The translations under genes and the position numbers were made by a program. Positions 63,501 through 64,000 of a DNA stretch of 64,000 nucleotides are shown here, one piece after another (positions within the stretch are counted from its first letter, which is position 1; every line of letters starts with the position of its first letter). The notes below the pieces were generated by a model. That model worked only from the letters and a program-made list of their open reading frames with translations. It was not told where the DNA came from and searched no databases. The DNA comes from Nannocystis bainbridge. GTDB taxonomy: Bacteria; Myxococcota_A; Polyangia; Nannocystales; Nannocystaceae. The DNA lies in assembly GCF_028368995.1 (NCBI RefSeq), contig NZ_JAQNDL010000003.1, positions 1-64,000 of the forward strand, read 5' to 3'.

Positions 63501-64000
63501 TCGACGCGGATCGGCAGCGTATTGACGAAGAACCCGACCAGCCCCTCGAGCTCGACCCGATCGCGGGCCGCCGTCGGCACCCCGAGCACGATCGTCGATT
63601 CACCGGCGTAGCGGTGCAGCAGCGCCGCGAACCCGGCCAGCAGCACCAGCGTCGGCGACAGCCCCGCCGGCGCGCCCAGGCGGCGCAGCCCCGCGCTGAC
63701 CTCGGCCCCCGGCCGCAGCGCGACCGCCCCGCCGCGGAAGCTCTGCACGCTCGGCCGCGGCCGGTCGGTCGGCAGCGACAACAGCCGTGGCGCCCCCGCC
63801 AGCGCCTCGCGCCACCACGCGATCGACCGCTCCAGCCCCTGCTGCAGGCGCCCGCGCTCCCACGCCGCGTAGTCGGCGAACTGCAGCCCCAGCGGCACCA
63901 GCCCGGCCGCCATCCCCCGGCGCTCCGCCTCGTAAAGGGCCGCCAGCTCGTCGAGCAGCAGCCGCATCGACCACCCGTCGACGACGATGTGGTGCAGGTC
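57599..64000 (-). CDS. NRPS-PKS megasynthase, C-terminal part (C-A-PCP-KS-AT-ACP-TE), 5' end beyond the window
   Basis: The window shows 2133 codons of a larger gene; counting starts at the right edge, inside a condensation domain at its HHIVVDGWS motif. C domain to about 300 (GFFVNTLPIRVD). Adenylation domain about 320-800 (AYVIYTSGSTGRPKG, NAYGPTETT, LYRTGDRVRW, LPTLPNGKVD); its pocket reads Asp-Ala-Phe-Val-Val-Ala-Ala-Val-Cys by manual alignment, near Phe-type codes. PCP with Ser856 (LGGHSLL). Ketosynthase about 912-1330 with SACSTSLVAVH, VEAHGTATRLGDP and KSNLGHLSAAAG. Acyltransferase with GHSLGEYVA and ATASHSALM, extender choice unclear. No reducing domains. ACP with LGGTSL. Thioesterase with GGHSAGG, LILDAP and GDHF, which releases the product. 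So this is the last protein of the line. Confidence 0.95.
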   Translation of the reverse strand, partial: DLHHIVVDGWSMRLLLDELAALYEAERRGMAAGLVPLGLQFADYAAWERGRLQQGLERSIAWWREALAGAPRLLSLPTDRPRPSVQSFRGGAVALRPGAEVSAGLRRLGAPAGLSPTLVLLAGFAALLHRYAGESTIVLGVPTAARDRVELEGLVGFFVNTLPIRVDLASDPSFAELLTQVRKTTLAAYDHDAVPFDRIVQELRPERTLSHNPIVQVGFAPQPPGARELRLAGLEVESVEADVPRAVFDLTLYVRDEDGELSALLEYSADLFERATIERMGEHLLALLRGAIARPQGRVSQAPLLGPEERAEVVTRWNATPALAQGGAAMMHALVAEAAASDPLRVAVMLGAARLTYGELERRAELLARHLAARGVGAESLVAISVERSLELVIAVVAVLKAGAAFLPLDPAYPAERLQFMLADSGAQVVLTQARLAERFAGRQVIRLDADHEAIAAEATDVTVSDDPGRAAYVIYTSGSTGRPKGVVIEHRSAINLARAQRGLFGLTDGSVVLQFSALSFDAFVFELLLAWGAGATLCLVPPGLPVPGPEFAALLREQRVSMCVLPPSLLAAMGDEPLPDLVHVVAAGEACSAELVRRWGRGRRFVNAYGPTETTVCATAAACEPGEGPPPIGGPLAGVQVYVLDPAGEPAPIGVFGELHVGGAGVARGYLGRPGLTAERFVPDPFSAAPGARLYRTGDRVRWRADGQLEFAGRLDRQVKLRGFRIELGEVEAVVRAHPEVSDAAVVVVRQELVAYVVPREPEAELAGAVREFARARLPGHMVPSAVVPVASLPTLPNGKVDVQALADRSPRAEARTIALPRSQVERGLAEIWREALGLAEVGIDEAFFELGGHSLLLARVRTAIEAKFGRRLDMVELFQHPTIRSLAGRLAGAVPEVASAAIAIRPQASVEAIAIVGMAGRFPGADDVEALWHNLLAGVEGIHFSDDEALAAAGVERVPGFVPAFGVMSDAFCFDAGFFGYSPQEARLMDPQQRVFLEAAFAALEDAACDPSRGSDRVGVFGGCDAPRHWLALGGGAGGIDEFQRGVANIPDNLTSRVAYKLGLRGPAVTVLSACSTSLVAVHLASQSLRAGECDVALAGGAAVAPATVLGHVHEDGSILSPDGHCRPFDAAAAGTVAASGVGVVVLKRLGDALRDGDAIRAVIRGSAIGNDGADKVGYTAPGLQGQVDVLRRAYAAAEVSPASVGLVEAHGTATRLGDPIEVAALTRVFAAAEARIGGCALGSIKSNLGHLSAAAGVTGLIKATLALERGQIPGTLHFTAPSPELRLAESPFFVPATAVAWPEQAGPRRAGVSAFGVGGTNAHVVLEAAPNPGPGGPGRAWQMLPLSARTSAALGSRAELLAAHLGERPTLPLADVAYTLQQRTALAPARAVVVCREGAGAQAALAGRSPGQMVRGQVRARAPQVVFVFPGGGSQHVDMGRELYAELPVFRAALDACAELFVAELGEDIRTAMYPPPGGYEAAKQRLLAPSRNMATIFAVEYALAQVLIDWGVRPAALFGHSLGEYVAAAVAGVFSLADAVALVAIRGALCDAAPPAAMVAVPLAPAAAAARLVPGLSLAAINGPESCVVAGAMTAMEPFLAALVEAGIEARRLPIATASHSALMEPLVERLVERARAVEFSPPQIRMVSGMTGEWIGAELCDPGYWGRHLRQTVRFADGTATLHADPDTVCLEVGPGGHLASFIRNHPDAGPDRLVVAAMAHPRAGRSELEALLLALGQLWCAGAPIDWQAFAGEEPRRKLPLPTYPFARTRHAIEVRPAGPTLVLAAPTPEPAANSSEAREEAPRDGLAAIVAEIWREALGVTRVHDSDNFFDLGGTSLTAVKIRARVRERFGVTTPVHALLEHPNFAEFVAALRSLIGGGAEEGERSLLVPLRPGKPGTRPIFLVQPIGGTVYTYLPLSRHLDAGGAAIFGVRASGTDAGEPVLDEVPAMAERYVAEILREQPEGPFIVGGHSAGGITAYEVARQLESRGHTVRLLILDAPSMPAVYEDVILTIEDFLRSHEAFASCESPSYQSFVAALETDAALRQIVLATCLAEQRYKPQPIAAEVVYFAANEQRDTRDTHAGMYWLDLVEGPFSLYRTPGDHFTMMDEPWVETLARLIDRHLRR

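Overview
The window is very GC-rich, densely coded DNA with no tRNA or rRNA genes that I could see. It most probably comes from a myxobacterium, and I favour the Nannocystis/Plesiocystis side (inference). Evidence for this: giant Ser/Thr kinases fused to AAA ATPase, GAF and histidine-kinase domains; lipoproteins with a long Thr/Ser linker after the lipid-anchored Cys (27208-28170, 38542-39000); a MYXO-CTERM-like tail (2208-2708); many secreted FG-GAP or beta-propeller proteins; and an NRPS-PKS assembly line entering from the right edge.

Layout. 0.2-9 kb: a hotdog thioesterase, a glutathione transferase, a surface protein, a Fic enzyme, a propeller lipoprotein, a Pr6Pr-type membrane protein, a cobalamin-binding-like protein and a lipoprotein. 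9-20 kb: a fatty-acid desaturase; a kinase-ATPase with an FHA partner gene; an agglutinin-C type cysteine protease; a tight pair of unknown genes (16055-17652); then small lipoproteins and membrane or secreted proteins. 20.8-27 kb: a transmembrane Ser/Thr kinase with an FG-GAP sensor region, and a pirin. 27-31 kb: a Thr-rich lipoprotein followed by a four-gene pterin operon (GTP cyclohydrolase I, two PTPS/QueD paralogues, an SDR reductase), reading as tetrahydropterin synthesis. 31-39 kb: a TonB/AgmX-like protein; a phytase-like lipoprotein interrupted by what reads as a circularly permuted GDPD domain; a COQ4-like gene divergent from a TetR regulator; and a three-domain PqqD-like / HFCD flavoprotein / methyltransferase fusion. 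39-48 kb: two cytochromes P450, small DUF proteins, a PAS-PAS-STAS stressosome-type protein and a diheme propeller protein. 48-53 kb: a 1752-residue hybrid Ser/Thr-kinase/ATPase/histidine kinase. 53-57.6 kb: repeat-rich DNA with a DinB protein and a histone-H1-like fusion. 57.6-64 kb: the 3' part of an NRPS-PKS gene (C-A-PCP-KS-AT-ACP-TE).

The least expected signal is not a gene. A short dyad, TGYYC-N4-RRACA, recurs through the window. In four intergenic arrays (836-930, 2082-2150, 36850-36946, 39131-39192) it is stacked head to tail, so that a CATG-centred decamer (RRACATGYYC) recurs every 14 bp exactly with four variable bases between copies. A CTGYCC-N4-GGACAG version is clustered at 8700-9154 and scattered elsewhere, and some copies lie inside genes. 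Other repeats include a 38/76-bp satellite (53640-54260), a 26-bp perfect inverted repeat (53426-53526), a 118-bp tandem duplication (18609-18844) and several minisatellites.

All calls come from reading the sequence and translations by eye. No database search was run, so family names rest on recognised motifs, and functions beyond the family are inference.
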